DNA of 64,000 nt from Polaromonas sp. AER18D-145 (GCF_002379095.1 NZ_NBZV01000010.1:1-64000), one strand, 5' to 3'. Counted from the stretch's first letter, positions 1-10,004 are shown. Made by a program: numbers and translations. Notes: generated by a model not told the origin, from the letters alone.

Positions 1-141
1 CGCCAGCATGAGGTCGATGATGCGGTGTACCGGCTCAACCACAGACCCCGCAAGTGCCTGGGTTACCTCACCCCGCACGAGGTCTTCTATGGCTTGAAGA
101 TGCAGCCGATTACACTGCCTTCTGTTGCGCTTTGTACTTGA
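1..141 (+). mobile_element. IS30-family transposase, C-terminal end (cut by window edge)
   Basis: Frame 1 is open from the first base to a TGA at 139-141 and gives 46 residues. The segment LNHRPRKCLGYLTPHEVF (about residues 13-30) is the typical end of the DDE integrase domain of IS30-family transposases, which cut and join DNA at the ends of the element. The rest of the gene lies left of the window. The right terminal inverted repeat should overlap or closely follow the stop codon, around 125-150, but it cannot be confirmed without the left end. No second copy of the element is visible here. Confidence 0.8.
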
Positions 142-185
142 ATCCGCCGGTAAAAATAGCCATCGACCCTTTACTGTCGGTCGAA

Positions 186-206
186 AGCAGCTATCAAAAC
201 GAGAGC
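186..206. repeat. Dispersed small repeat, copy A (short, convergent gap)
   Basis: The stretch AGCTATCAAAACGAGAGC resembles the core of the dispersed element seen better at 6712-6775 and 44141-44202. It lies between the transposase end and the minus-strand gene at 221-922, so between convergent genes. It is the shortest copy and the least certain of the ten. Confidence 0.4.
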
Positions 207-220
207 GGACGGTGCCGGCT

Positions 221-922
221 TCAGCCGGTCACCAGCGCCTGTTCGATCCTGCTGAACAGCATGTCGGCGTGTGCCGCGCTGTAGCGGATGCTGACCTGCT
301 CGGCGTCCGCCAGGGCCTGTACATCGTCCCAGCCCAGGGCGCGGTAGCCGCGCCCCTCGTCCGGCGCCGCTGTGCCTTCGGTCCGGGTGACCGTGATGCA
401 CACCCGGGTCTGGTCACCGGCGGGTTCGCTGCTGAGCACCACGCTGGCGGGGGCGTGCGCCGCATCGGTCAGCGCAATCAGGCTGGCGGTGAACACGGTG
501 CGCAGCGCAAAAACAGAGGTGGTGACATCGGGCGCGTTGACCTGGTTGGCGACCGTGAAGCCGCGAAAGGCCAGATCGGTCGCCAGCATGCCCAGCGCTT
601 CCTCGATGCCGGCCTCCAGCGCGATGCTTCCGTTTTCCTTGGGGACCACCCAGGTGATCAGATTCATGCTGGCGGCGGATGCCGAGCGCGACAGCGTGCT
701 GATCGACTTGCTGTTGTCGCGCAGCACGGCCAAGTCGGGTGTCTCTGCCTGCAGCCGCCGGTCGAGAATGGCGGCAATCATGCCGATGGGCTGCAGTGTG
801 CCGGCCATGTGGTGGCGGATGGCCGGCGCGATGCGGCGCAGCAGCGCGTAGCGGGCGGCCTCTTCGCGGAGCAGGTCCTGGGTAGGGGCGGCTACCGGCA
901 GGAGCACAGGGTTGGGTGTCAT
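221..922 (-). CDS. Conserved hypothetical, histidine-kinase-like dimerisation region
   Basis: A 233-residue soluble protein with no signal peptide or membrane segment. Residues 25-60 contain a helical stretch with two adjacent histidines (H37, H38) in the setting RIAPAIRHHMAGTLQPIGM, which resembles the H-box of sensor kinases. I do not see convincing N, G1 or G2 ATP-binding boxes in the second half, so kinase activity is doubtful. It may be a degenerate phosphotransfer or HATPase-like protein. The ORF is long, the shadows on other frames are poorer, and the gene stands alone between an IS end and a gene on the other strand. Confidence 0.65.
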   Translation of the reverse strand: MTPNPVLLPVAAPTQDLLREEAARYALLRRIAPAIRHHMAGTLQPIGMIAAILDRRLQAETPDLAVLRDNSKSISTLSRSASAASMNLITWVVPKENGSIALEAGIEEALGMLATDLAFRGFTVANQVNAPDVTTSVFALRTVFTASLIALTDAAHAPASVVLSSEPAGDQTRVCITVTRTEGTAAPDEGRGYRALGWDDVQALADAEQVSIRYSAAHADMLFSRIEQALVTG

Positions 923-1222
923 AACTTTTGATTCACGTTCAGGGAGGGCAACTCAAACATCCTATCATCGGGGCCTTGCTGCGCGGCCGCTTGCTGTTGC
1001 GGGCAAGCCGCCAGCGGGGACAGCTTGTGCCGTCCGGCGGGGGCGGCATCGCCACGCACAGCCCGCAGTTTGCCGGAGCTTGCTGGAACGGCGTGTCGGA
1101 CAGCGACGACTCTTGCGTAGGAAGGTCGCGGCAAAAGCTTGGCCAGGCTGAACAACCAGCGCGCAAGCTGATGGCCGCATGACAAAATACTGCTCTTCCC
1201 AACCGATAAGCTGGAGTCCTGC
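923..1222. other. Intergenic gap of 300 bases, nothing recognised
   Basis: This divergent gap should hold promoters for the minus-strand gene at 221-922 and the DUF2721 gene at 1223. I see no repeat, RNA gene or convincing protein. Short overlapping ORFs here on both strands have no recognisable family features and are taken as chance frames of GC-rich DNA. Confidence 0.5.
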
Positions 1223-1690
1223 ATGAACTTTGCGCCTGACCTTGCCGCGGTTACCCACGGCATACAGCTCGCTGTGGCGCCGGTGTTCCTGCTCACAGCC
1301 GTTTCCGGCATGATCGCCGCCGTGGCGGGCCGCCTGGCCCGCATCATTGACCGCGCGCGTTTTCTGGAGAATCGGCTGGAAAGTGGCGGCGTCGAGGAGG
1401 CCAAAGCCGTCAGGATGTATGCGGAGCTGGGCGAACTGCGGCACCGTGGCTGGCTGGTCAACGGCTGTCTGGCCCTGCTGACCTTTTGCGCCATCCTGAT
1501 CGGTCTGACCATTGTGCTGCTTTTCCTCGGCGAGACCAGCGACCTGCCCACGCTCAAGATCGCCACGGTGAGTTTCCTCTCGGGGGTGTTCTGTTTCCTG
1601 CTGGCGTTGCTGTGTTTCCTGGCCGAAACCCTGCTGGCAACGCGCCTGCTCAAGTTTGCACAACTGCCGGTACAGCCACCGGCGCCCTGA
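1223..1690 (+). CDS. DUF2721 family inner-membrane protein
   Basis: A 155-residue integral membrane protein with three hydrophobic segments at about 13-35, 80-107 and 116-146. Between the first and second is a charged loop (RLARIIDRARFLENRL) characteristic of DUF2721, a family of unknown function common in proteobacteria and cyanobacteria. The length fits the family. The start ATG follows a GGAG about eight bases upstream. It is a single gene, 88 bases before the next one on the same strand, with no context that tells its role. Confidence 0.75.
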   Translation: MNFAPDLAAVTHGIQLAVAPVFLLTAVSGMIAAVAGRLARIIDRARFLENRLESGGVEEAKAVRMYAELGELRHRGWLVNGCLALLTFCAILIGLTIVLLFLGETSDLPTLKIATVSFLSGVFCFLLALLCFLAETLLATRLLKFAQLPVQPPAP

Positions 1691-1778
1691 CATTCCACCG
1701 GCTTGCGGTGAAAAGAGCCTGGCGCTCCCGCTGCACCGGGTCGAGAAACCATTTTGAACCCAACTCTCAGGACTACCT

Positions 1779-2402
1779 ATGTTGCTTGATGCCGATGACT
1801 CCCAACTCGTGCTGGTGGACTACCAGGTGCGCCTGATGCCCGCCATCTTTGAAGGCGATCTCGTGCTTGCCAATGCGCTGCGCCTGGCCGGCATGGCCAG
1901 GCTGTTGGCCGTGCCGGTCTGGGGAACGGCGCAGACGCCCGGCAAGCTGGGTCCCAACGTGCCCGGGGTCGGTGCTGCCATCGCGGCGGCTGGTGGCCGG
2001 ACGCTGGACAAGATGCATTTCAACGCCGTGGACGATGGCCTGGCCGAGTGGCTGCGGCCACCCGCGCGCAAGGCCCCTGCTGGAGGCAATGCCCGCAGCC
2101 TGCCCAAACACCTGCAGAAGGCCGCGCCGGTGGAAGAAGAAGGGCGGGGCGTCATCGTGATGGCCGGCTGCGAGGCGCACGTGTGCCTGCTGCAGACCGC
2201 GCTGGGCCTGCTCGAAGAAGAGTTCGAAGTCTGGGTCGTGACCGACGCCTGCAGCTCGCGCACCGAACGCAACCGCGACGCGGCCTTCGACCGCCTGGCC
2301 GGCGCCGGCGCCGAACTGGTGACGACCGAGATGGTGGCGTTTGAGTGGCTGCGCACCGCGGAGCATCCGGCGTTCAGGGACGTGCTGGCTCTGGTGAAGT
2401 AG
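1779..2402 (+). CDS. Isochorismatase/nicotinamidase-like cysteine hydrolase
   Basis: A 207-residue cytosolic hydrolase of the isochorismatase fold. The expected triad is visible: D14 in VLVDYQ, K78 in TLDKMHF, and the nucleophile C136 in GCEAHVC, which is the family signature around the catalytic cysteine. Members hydrolyse amides or vinyl ethers such as nicotinamide, isochorismate or ureidoacrylate; the substrate cannot be read from the sequence. An insertion of about 20 residues rich in Pro, Ala and Lys (about 93-115) lies before the cysteine strand. It stands 100 bases before the ferritin-like gene and may share its transcript. Confidence 0.85.
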   Translation: MLLDADDSQLVLVDYQVRLMPAIFEGDLVLANALRLAGMARLLAVPVWGTAQTPGKLGPNVPGVGAAIAAAGGRTLDKMHFNAVDDGLAEWLRPPARKAPAGGNARSLPKHLQKAAPVEEEGRGVIVMAGCEAHVCLLQTALGLLEEEFEVWVVTDACSSRTERNRDAAFDRLAGAGAELVTTEMVAFEWLRTAEHPAFRDVLALVK

Positions 2403-2502
2403 CGCGCGGAATTCATTGAGCGGAGCGATCGGACAAGGACCCTGATCACCGTCCGTCGGGCTGGGTTTGTTATAAGAACTGACCGCAACAGGAGAACACA
2501 CC

Positions 2503-2790
2503 ATGTCCAGTGTTGGTTACCACGAACCCATCAACGAACTTTCCGACGAAACCCGGGACATGCATCGCGCCATCGTCTCGCTCATGGAAGAGCTGGAGGC
2601 GGTGGACTGGTACAACCAGCGCGCCGATGCCTGCAAGGACCCCGACCTCAAGGCCATCCTCCAGCACAACCGTGACGAGGAAAAGGAACACGCGGCCATG
2701 GTTCTCGAGTGGATCCGCAGGAAGGATCCGAAGTTTTCCAGTGAGATGAAAGACTATCTCTTCACGGACAAGCCCATCGCGCACAAGTGA
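2503..2790 (+). CDS. Encapsulated-ferritin-like protein (EncFtn) lacking a cargo tag
   Basis: A 95-residue, two-helix ferritin-like protein that I recognise as close to the Rhodospirillum rubrum encapsulin cargo ferritin. Such proteins form annular decamers that oxidise Fe(II) at subunit interfaces. The metal ligands of that family are in place: E29, E30 and E32 in MEELEAVDWY, and E60 and H63 in DEEKEHA, with W36 nearby. The protein stops at IAHK, right after the helical core, so it lacks the C-terminal extension that directs EncFtn into the encapsulin shell. No shell gene is within the window. A good AGGAG precedes the ATG. Confidence 0.88.
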   Translation: MSSVGYHEPINELSDETRDMHRAIVSLMEELEAVDWYNQRADACKDPDLKAILQHNRDEEKEHAAMVLEWIRRKDPKFSSEMKDYLFTDKPIAHK

Positions 2791-3037
2791 CCTACGCGCT
2801 CCCGGTCGCGGCGCAGCCGGCGACCAGGGAGCTGACAGGGTGGGTGAGGAGGGCTTTGCCAAATCGGCGCCAGCCGCTACGATGGTGCTGGACTTGCCCT
2901 TCAGTCGGGGGATGAACCGTGTGACCTTTCCCGCGCGGCGGGGTGTCACTGTCTACCCCCACCAGTGCGGGCGCCGCCCGCCTGAAAGTTGGCCGTCCCG
3001 TTTCTTCCCTGGAACCCAGCAATCTGCAGGAGACACC

Positions 3038-3532
3038 ATGCGTACTTCAACCCTTCTGGCCCCTGTGCTCTTTGGGCTGGCCGGACTCGCCTTTGCGCAA
3101 CAGGCAACGTTTCAGACCAAATCACTCACGCCGGAAACGGCGCTGACAGCGGCCAGGGCGGCCATGGAGGCTTGCCGCCAGCAGGGCTACCAGGTCGGCG
3201 TGGCAGTGGTAGACCGTGCCGGCCTGACGCAGGTCTTTCTGCGTGACCGTTTCGCGGGCCCCCACACCGTGGACGTTGCCACCAACAAGGCGTGGACGGC
3301 CGTCAGTTTCCGCACCTCCACGCTGGCGCTGGCGGCGGAGACCCAGGCAGGCCGGTCCATGAGCGGCATACGCGGCGTGCCGCGCATGCTCGCGGTGGGT
3401 GGTGGCCTTCTGATCGAGGGCGGCGGCTCCATCTATGGCGCCATTGGTGTTTCCGGTGCTCCTGGCGGCGAAGTTGATGAGGTCTGCGCTCAGGCCGGCA
3501 TCAAGGCGATCGCCGACGCGCTTGAGTTCTGA
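3038..3532 (+). CDS. GlcG/HbpS-type heme-binding family protein, exported
   Basis: A 164-residue protein with a signal peptide (residues 1-20, cleavage after AFA) followed by the GlcG/HbpS fold: EACRQQGYQVGVAVVDRAG, an amphipathic middle with NKAWTAVSFRTST, and the glycine-rich end GGGLLIEGGGSIYGAIGVSG. Family members form octamers, and some bind heme or cobalamin in the periplasm or outside the cell. The start at 3038 was chosen because it has an AGGAG at good spacing and puts a signal peptide first; the frame stays open further upstream to 2840, but that part is unlike any protein. It is a single gene. Confidence 0.85.
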   Translation: MRTSTLLAPVLFGLAGLAFAQQATFQTKSLTPETALTAARAAMEACRQQGYQVGVAVVDRAGLTQVFLRDRFAGPHTVDVATNKAWTAVSFRTSTLALAAETQAGRSMSGIRGVPRMLAVGGGLLIEGGGSIYGAIGVSGAPGGEVDEVCAQAGIKAIADALEF

Positions 3533-3755
3533 CGCCATCGAGGCGCGCTGTCCGCCGGTTTGGGGGCAATGGCAGGGCTTTCCGTCGTTTTCATTGGCAG
3601 GCACTCCATGTGTTGCCGTGGCTCGGTTGTGCTGATGCGGTTTGGCGCTGGGCGGCCAAGTCGGCGGACCACCGACGGTATCCGGGATGCTGTGAAGAAC
3701 CTGTCAGCCCCACGCAAGTCTGTTATAAATAATTATGAATTCAGTTTAAAAATAA

Positions 3756-3767
3756 CCGGAGACAAGC
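3756..3767 (+). promoter_or_regulatory. Shared translation leader of acuI and prpE (first copy)
   Basis: The bases CCGGAGACAAGC sit directly before the GTG start of the reductase gene. The same twelve bases followed by GC precede the ATG of prpE (copy at 4768). GGAG is the likely ribosome binding site. The identity fixes both starts and suggests duplication of a leader or shared control. Confidence 0.55.
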
Positions 3768-4745
3768 GTGTTCAAAGCCCTGCAACTCAACAAGTCCGAT
3801 GCCGGTTTTTCAGCCGCGCTTGTTTCCCTCGATGAAGCCCAGTTGCCAGCCGGCGACGTGCTGGTGCAGGTCGAGTATTCGACCCTGAACTACAAGGATG
3901 GCCTGGCCATCACCAACACCGGGCCGGCGGTGCGCAACTGGCCCATGGTGGCGGGCATTGACGGTGCGGGCACGGTGCTGGAATCCAGCCACCCAGGCTG
4001 GAAAGCCGGCGACCCCTTCATCCACAACGGCTGGGGCCTGGGCGAAACCCGCTGGGGTTTGATGGCTGAACGGGCGCGCCTGCAGGGCGACTGGCTGGTC
4101 CGGCTGCCGGCGGCTTTCACCACGCGCCAGGCGATGGCCATTGGCACGGCGGGTTACACCGCCATGCTGTGTGTGCTGGCGCTGGAAAAGCATGGCCTGA
4201 AGCCCGGCGACGGCGAGGTGCTGGTCACTGGTGCCACCGGCGGCGTCGGCAGCGTGGCGGTGGCGCTGCTGGGCAAGCTCGGTTACCGCGTGGTGGCGGC
4301 CACCGGCAAGGCCAGCGAGGAAGCTTATCTGAAGCAACTGGGCGCAGGCGCCGTGATGGACCGGGCCGAACTGGCTGCACCGGGCAAGCCGCTGCAAAAG
4401 GAACGCTGGGCTGCCGTGGTGGACGCGGTCGGTTCGCATACGCTGGCCAATGCCTGCGCGCAAACGCGTTACGGCGGCGTGGTGGCGGCCTGCGGCCTGG
4501 CCCAAGGGGCGGACTTTCCGGTCACGGTGATTCCCTTCATCCTGCGTGGCGTGACGCTGGCAGGCATCGACAGCGTGATGGCCCCGCTGGCGCGCCGCCA
4601 GCAGGCCTGGGACAGGCTGGCGACGGACCTGGACCCGGCCAAACTCGACGCCATCGTGGAAGAAGTACCGCTGCGCCGGGCTGCAGAAAAAGCCGCTGAC
4701 TTGATGGCCGGCAAGGTGCGCGGCCGCATCGTGGTCAAGATCTGA
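3768..4745 (+). CDS. acuI: Acrylyl-CoA reductase (NADPH), YhdH/AcuI family
   Basis: A 325-residue zinc-independent medium-chain dehydrogenase/reductase. The nucleotide-binding motif VTGATGGVGS is at 153-162, and NYKDGLAITN (41-50) is typical of the YhdH/AcuI branch. These enzymes reduce acryloyl-CoA to propionyl-CoA with NADPH, which detoxifies the acryloyl-CoA arising from 3-hydroxypropionate or DMSP. The start is GTG, supported by the leader CCGGAGACAAGC just upstream. The next gene, prpE, makes propionyl-CoA, which fits this assignment better than a general quinone oxidoreductase. Confidence 0.85.
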   Translation: MFKALQLNKSDAGFSAALVSLDEAQLPAGDVLVQVEYSTLNYKDGLAITNTGPAVRNWPMVAGIDGAGTVLESSHPGWKAGDPFIHNGWGLGETRWGLMAERARLQGDWLVRLPAAFTTRQAMAIGTAGYTAMLCVLALEKHGLKPGDGEVLVTGATGGVGSVAVALLGKLGYRVVAATGKASEEAYLKQLGAGAVMDRAELAAPGKPLQKERWAAVVDAVGSHTLANACAQTRYGGVVAACGLAQGADFPVTVIPFILRGVTLAGIDSVMAPLARRQQAWDRLATDLDPAKLDAIVEEVPLRRAAEKAADLMAGKVRGRIVVKI

Positions 4746-4767
4746 GCCCTGAGCCCAACGAAACATT

Positions 4768-4781
4768 CCGGAGACAAGCGC
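4768..4781 (+). promoter_or_regulatory. Shared translation leader of acuI and prpE (second copy)
   Basis: CCGGAGACAAGCGC directly before the prpE ATG matches the acuI leader at 3756 base for base over the first twelve positions. It supplies the GGAG ribosome binding site. Confidence 0.55.
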
Positions 4782-6695
<1,914 letters not shown>

Positions 6696-6711
6696 CAGCC
6701 CGGGCTCATTT

Positions 6712-6775
6712 TTTGATGCAAAAAAATGGTGCTGGCGCTGTTGGCGCGTGCGCCATCAGCTATGAAAAATGTAGC
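6712..6775. repeat. Dispersed small repeat, copy B (convergent gap)
   Basis: Lies between prpE (+) and the FecR-domain gene (-), which converge. It has the element's order of parts: a TTTTGATGCAAAA end, a GGCGC-rich middle and an AGCTATGAAAAATGTAGC end. The middle can fold as TGGCGC-GT-GCGCCA, with T-rich and A-rich stretches on the two sides, so it could end transcription from both directions. Confidence 0.65.
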
Positions 6776-6845
6776 ATTCCGGCTGTTTCAATAGCCTTGG
6801 GCGGGTGGAAACATGCGATCGCGGTGGCCTGCGACCGGATCGTGG

Positions 6846-8195
6846 CTATTTCTTGAAAACCACCGCGCCGGTGACCATGCCGGCACCGGGGTTCTTGGCA
6901 TAGGTCAGGCCCGCATACGCGGCATTGGTGCCGACGAACATGCCCTGGATATTGGTGCCGCTGAAAGAGGGCGTACTGCCGGACGCCGAGTCGGTGAAGT
7001 TGCCGAACGAGGTGTTGATCGCCACCGTGATGGCATAACCCGTCTGGAAATTGACCGAGAAGGTCGCGCTGTTGAGCGTGCCTGCAACACCGTTTTGCGT
7101 GGGGGCGGTGTTGCCCACCAGTGTGTAGTTGGCAACGCCGCTGTAGGACAGCGCGGTAAGTTCTGTCTGTGTCGTGGGCCGTCCTGCGACGTAGTGCACG
7201 TTGGCCACCGAGAGGACGCCCGGATCCTCTTTCTGACCGGTGGTCCACATGCCCCAGCCGATGAAGTTGGCGTCACTCACATTGCCGACAGACTTGAAAC
7301 TGGTCACCGGCTGCGCCGTGCCGGCTTCCGACCACTTCGGCGTGTTGGCCGAGGTGTCCTGCAGCTTGAGCAGCTTGTTGTCGCTGAAAACGGTCGTGGC
7401 GCCGGTGCCGGTCGAGAGGGTGTACGCCGAGCCCCCGTTGACGCCGACTGCCGCGACCTTGATGTCCGTGAAGGTGCGCTCGACGGGAGGCGTTATGGTG
7501 GCGGTTGTGGCAGGCTTTACCGCCTCCACGATCTCGGCCTTGCCCGAGTTGTTGACCTTGTCGCCCACGACCACGGGATCCTTCTTGGTGTCGGGCGTCT
7601 CGACCTTGGGCTGTTCGCTGGTACGCACCGGCGGCGTCACGTTGTCGAGAACCTTCACCGACTCTCCTGCCACGAGGCCAATGCAGCCGCTCTGGTTGCA
7701 GACCTCGATTTTGTCGAGTTCGCTGGTGATGCCCAGTGAGCCGTCCGGGTTGTAGCCCACCTTGAAGCCCGAGCCGCGGATACCGATGGTGGCCGTGGTC
7801 GTGGTGAGCCGGTAGTTGGCCCGGTTGCGTTTGCCGATCAGGCCGGTGATGGCGCGCATGCTGCCGCGCAGCAGGTCAACCAGGAAGCGGTCTTCCTTGG
7901 GGTTGTTCTGGTCGACATAGTTGGCGATCTTGAACTCGGTGTTCGGTTGCAGTGAAACCAGGCCACCGTCAGTGAACCGGACCTGGACCCGTCCATCGCT
8001 ACCGGTGACGATGGCATGGCCGCTGTCGATGTTGCCGCCTTTGGCAAGGGTGGTGATCCGGCCATCGGTCTGCCGCACGTTGACTTCACCGGCGGTGAAC
8101 TGGGCGATTCCGGCCAGCGCATGGGCCTGCAGCGGCCAGGCGGCCGCCAGCGCCATCAGCATGGCGGCATTTTTCAGCGGGAAGTGATGTTTCAT
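6846..8195 (-). CDS. FecR-domain protein with C-terminal TbpB-like beta-barrel, predicted type XI secretion cargo
   Basis: A 449-residue exported protein. Residues 1-27 are a signal peptide (cleavage near AHA) without a lipobox cysteine. Residues about 30-170 are a FecR domain (VNVRQTDGRITTLAKGG, VRFTDGGLVSLQPNTEFKI, TTTATIGIRGSGFKVGY), with two cysteines in VCNQSGC. A proline/lysine-rich linker (about 195-245) follows. The last ~150 residues show the small beta-barrel pattern of transferrin-binding protein B: YSGVANYTLVGN, ATFSVNFQTGY, GMFVGTNAAYAGLTY, ending in GAVVFKK. The gene lies 70 bases downstream of the Slam-like gene on the same strand. TbpB-type barrels are the known recognition domain for Slam transporters, so I infer this is its cargo. 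Confidence 0.8.
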   Translation of the reverse strand: MKHHFPLKNAAMLMALAAAWPLQAHALAGIAQFTAGEVNVRQTDGRITTLAKGGNIDSGHAIVTGSDGRVQVRFTDGGLVSLQPNTEFKIANYVDQNNPKEDRFLVDLLRGSMRAITGLIGKRNRANYRLTTTTATIGIRGSGFKVGYNPDGSLGITSELDKIEVCNQSGCIGLVAGESVKVLDNVTPPVRTSEQPKVETPDTKKDPVVVGDKVNNSGKAEIVEAVKPATTATITPPVERTFTDIKVAAVGVNGGSAYTLSTGTGATTVFSDNKLLKLQDTSANTPKWSEAGTAQPVTSFKSVGNVSDANFIGWGMWTTGQKEDPGVLSVANVHYVAGRPTTQTELTALSYSGVANYTLVGNTAPTQNGVAGTLNSATFSVNFQTGYAITVAINTSFGNFTDSASGSTPSFSGTNIQGMFVGTNAAYAGLTYAKNPGAGMVTGAVVFKK

Positions 8196-8265
8196 GGTGT
8201 GGGCCCTGGCGTATCGTTCAATGACGGGGTTTGCTTGGTCAAGACGGCTAAGCGGGTGCGGCCGC

Positions 8266-9594
8266 TTAAAAATCCTTGCGGACGGTCACCGACAACACGC
8301 GCTTGCTGAAGTCTGAAACGGCAATGTTGGAGTTCGTTCTCAGCAGGGACAACTGCGGCGTCACACGCCAGCTCACCACCGGAACCCAAGTCAGGCCGAG
8401 ATTCAGGTTGGTCTGCCGGTCACGGCGGTTCACCAGGAAAAGCGGGTCGGCGCCGCCATAGTGGCGCGTTTCATACCCGGCGTTGGCGAACAGGTCCACA
8501 TCCGCGTTGATGGATTGCTGCAGGCCGACGCGAAGGCCAATGAGCCGGTGTCCCAGGTGGGGCACGTTGGACGCACGTTCGTCTTCGGTGCCGGCGTACA
8601 GCCCGCCGAAACCCACCAGCCCGCCGCGAAACGCCCGGGCGTAGGACGTGCCCAGCACATGGCGGTTGGCATCCCGCAGGTTCTGGCCGGGGTAACGCAG
8701 GGTGGAGAGCTGCAGGTAGGTGGTCCACTGGCTGGCGCCGTCCGGTCTGTGGGTCCATTCGCCCACCACGCCGCGCTGGTCGCGTACGGTGGTGTTGTCG
8801 GCGGCATAGGTGCCGATCTGGACTGCCGCGGTGAACTCGTCCTTGCCGATCCGGTAGCTGGCCCCGCCACTCACGTCAAACTGGCGGGTGTCGAAGTCGT
8901 TGTGGTCCTGATTGAAGCGGTAATTGCCGGAGGCGCTGGCAATCAGCGATAGGCGCGGGTCGATCACGAAACGTCCGGAGACGCCGGCGCCCAGGCTGTA
9001 AAAATCGTCCTTCAACTTGACGCCGGCCGGACCCAGGGTCAGAACCAGCCCCCCGAGCGACGGCACGGCGACGTTGGCATTGCCGGGACCGCTGTTGATG
9101 TTGCTGTCGATGCCGGCGGCGGTTTCGACATAGGCCCTGACAGAAGACCTGGCGGCCTCTTCATTGCGGTCAATGGCCTGCAGGAATTCGTCGATCTTGC
9201 GGGCCACTTCGGCGGGGATGACGTCCCGTTTTGTGTCCTGCAGCACTTGCCGCGCGGCCTGGTTGTCACCCAGTGCAAACAAGGCTCGGCCCAGTTCGGC
9301 GCGGGCGCGCGAGTTGCCGGGCTGGACCGTCAGCACCCGCTCGAGTGCAAACACGGCTCGGGTGAACTGGCCGGTTTCGTTGGCGGCAATCCCCAGTACC
9401 GTGTCGAAGTCGGGGTCACCTGCACGCTCGGCCTCGACGGTGGCGAGTTGGTCAAAGGCCTGCTGGGCCTTGCCCTGTTCCGCCAGCGCCAGTGATTCAC
9501 GCACCAGCGCGTCGGCCTCGGCATGGGCCATGCCAGAGAGCGCTGCAGAAAGCCAGGCGGCAGTCATCAGGAAAACGAACCGGTGGAAGAGCAT
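8266..9594 (-). CDS. Slam-like (DUF560) outer-membrane transporter with N-terminal TPR domain
   Basis: A 442-residue protein. After a signal peptide (1-26, ending MAHA) comes a TPR region (about 28-140: LALAEQGKAQQAFDQL, FALERVLTVQPGNSRARAELGRAL), then a domain of alternating amphipathic strands ending in phenylalanine (VTVRKDF), as in barrel proteins folded by the BAM complex. TPR followed by a ~14-strand barrel is the layout of Slam, the outer-membrane part of the type XI system that moves TbpB-like proteins to the surface. The ATG at 9594 was chosen because it gives a clean signal peptide; an upstream in-frame ATG at 9630 is less likely. It precedes its likely cargo gene. Confidence 0.8.
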   Translation of the reverse strand: MLFHRFVFLMTAAWLSAALSGMAHAEADALVRESLALAEQGKAQQAFDQLATVEAERAGDPDFDTVLGIAANETGQFTRAVFALERVLTVQPGNSRARAELGRALFALGDNQAARQVLQDTKRDVIPAEVARKIDEFLQAIDRNEEAARSSVRAYVETAAGIDSNINSGPGNANVAVPSLGGLVLTLGPAGVKLKDDFYSLGAGVSGRFVIDPRLSLIASASGNYRFNQDHNDFDTRQFDVSGGASYRIGKDEFTAAVQIGTYAADNTTVRDQRGVVGEWTHRPDGASQWTTYLQLSTLRYPGQNLRDANRHVLGTSYARAFRGGLVGFGGLYAGTEDERASNVPHLGHRLIGLRVGLQQSINADVDLFANAGYETRHYGGADPLFLVNRRDRQTNLNLGLTWVPVVSWRVTPQLSLLRTNSNIAVSDFSKRVLSVTVRKDF

Positions 9595-9847
9595 AGGCAC
9601 CTGACAAAGAAAAAGCCCCCTGGACGCCAAGGTTTTATATCACGCTGTGACACAAAAGCAGCAATTATTACGGTGATTTTGTCCCCGTTGGGGGACGTCT
9701 CCGGTGCTGCTGTGGCCATGGTGCCGCGCCGGAACGTTTCGCACCCGCCCTGTGCATGCGTTCCAAGGGTATATCCGATGTATTTGCAGAGAGTTAGCTT
9801 CTATCACCAGTAATTACTCAAATTCAAATGCCCGCACCATTTATGGA

Positions 9848-10004
9848 TGACATGATTCAAGCGGGCGCCCTTCCGCGCAGGGGCGGGTTTTTGAGCTGGC
9901 GGCGGAATTGTTCGCCGTTTTGGCCATCCCGATGCGCCTGCGCGTGCTCAGTGCCCAGCGCGAGAAATCGGTCAATGAACTGCTGATCGAAATCGATACC
10001 AACG
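9848..10004 (+). pseudogene. Remnant of an ArsR-family regulator (sox-type)
   Basis: The frame through 9890 reads VFELAAELFAVLAIPMRLRV, then REKSVNELLIEID. This is the N-terminal half of the winged-helix domain of an ArsR/SmtB regulator (usual form: LAxPxRLxIL, then SVNELL). The frame has a stop at 9848-9850 and no ATG, GTG or TTG start; the plausible ATG codons (9844, 9852) are in another frame. The coding similarity ends at about 10004, where soxB sequence begins in a different frame. It is therefore the left side of a deletion junction. Confidence 0.7.

Noticed and set aside
912-1202. Short ORFs in the gap before the DUF2721 gene
   Set aside because: Several overlapping frames on both strands, none with a ribosome binding site or family likeness.
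2840-3037. N-terminal extension of the GlcG-like protein
   Set aside because: The extra 66 residues would bury the signal peptide, and a good ribosome binding site is present before the ATG at 3038.
2403-3037. Encapsulin shell gene near the ferritin
   Set aside because: No HK97-like protein is found in any frame next to the gene; the next gene is GlcG-like.
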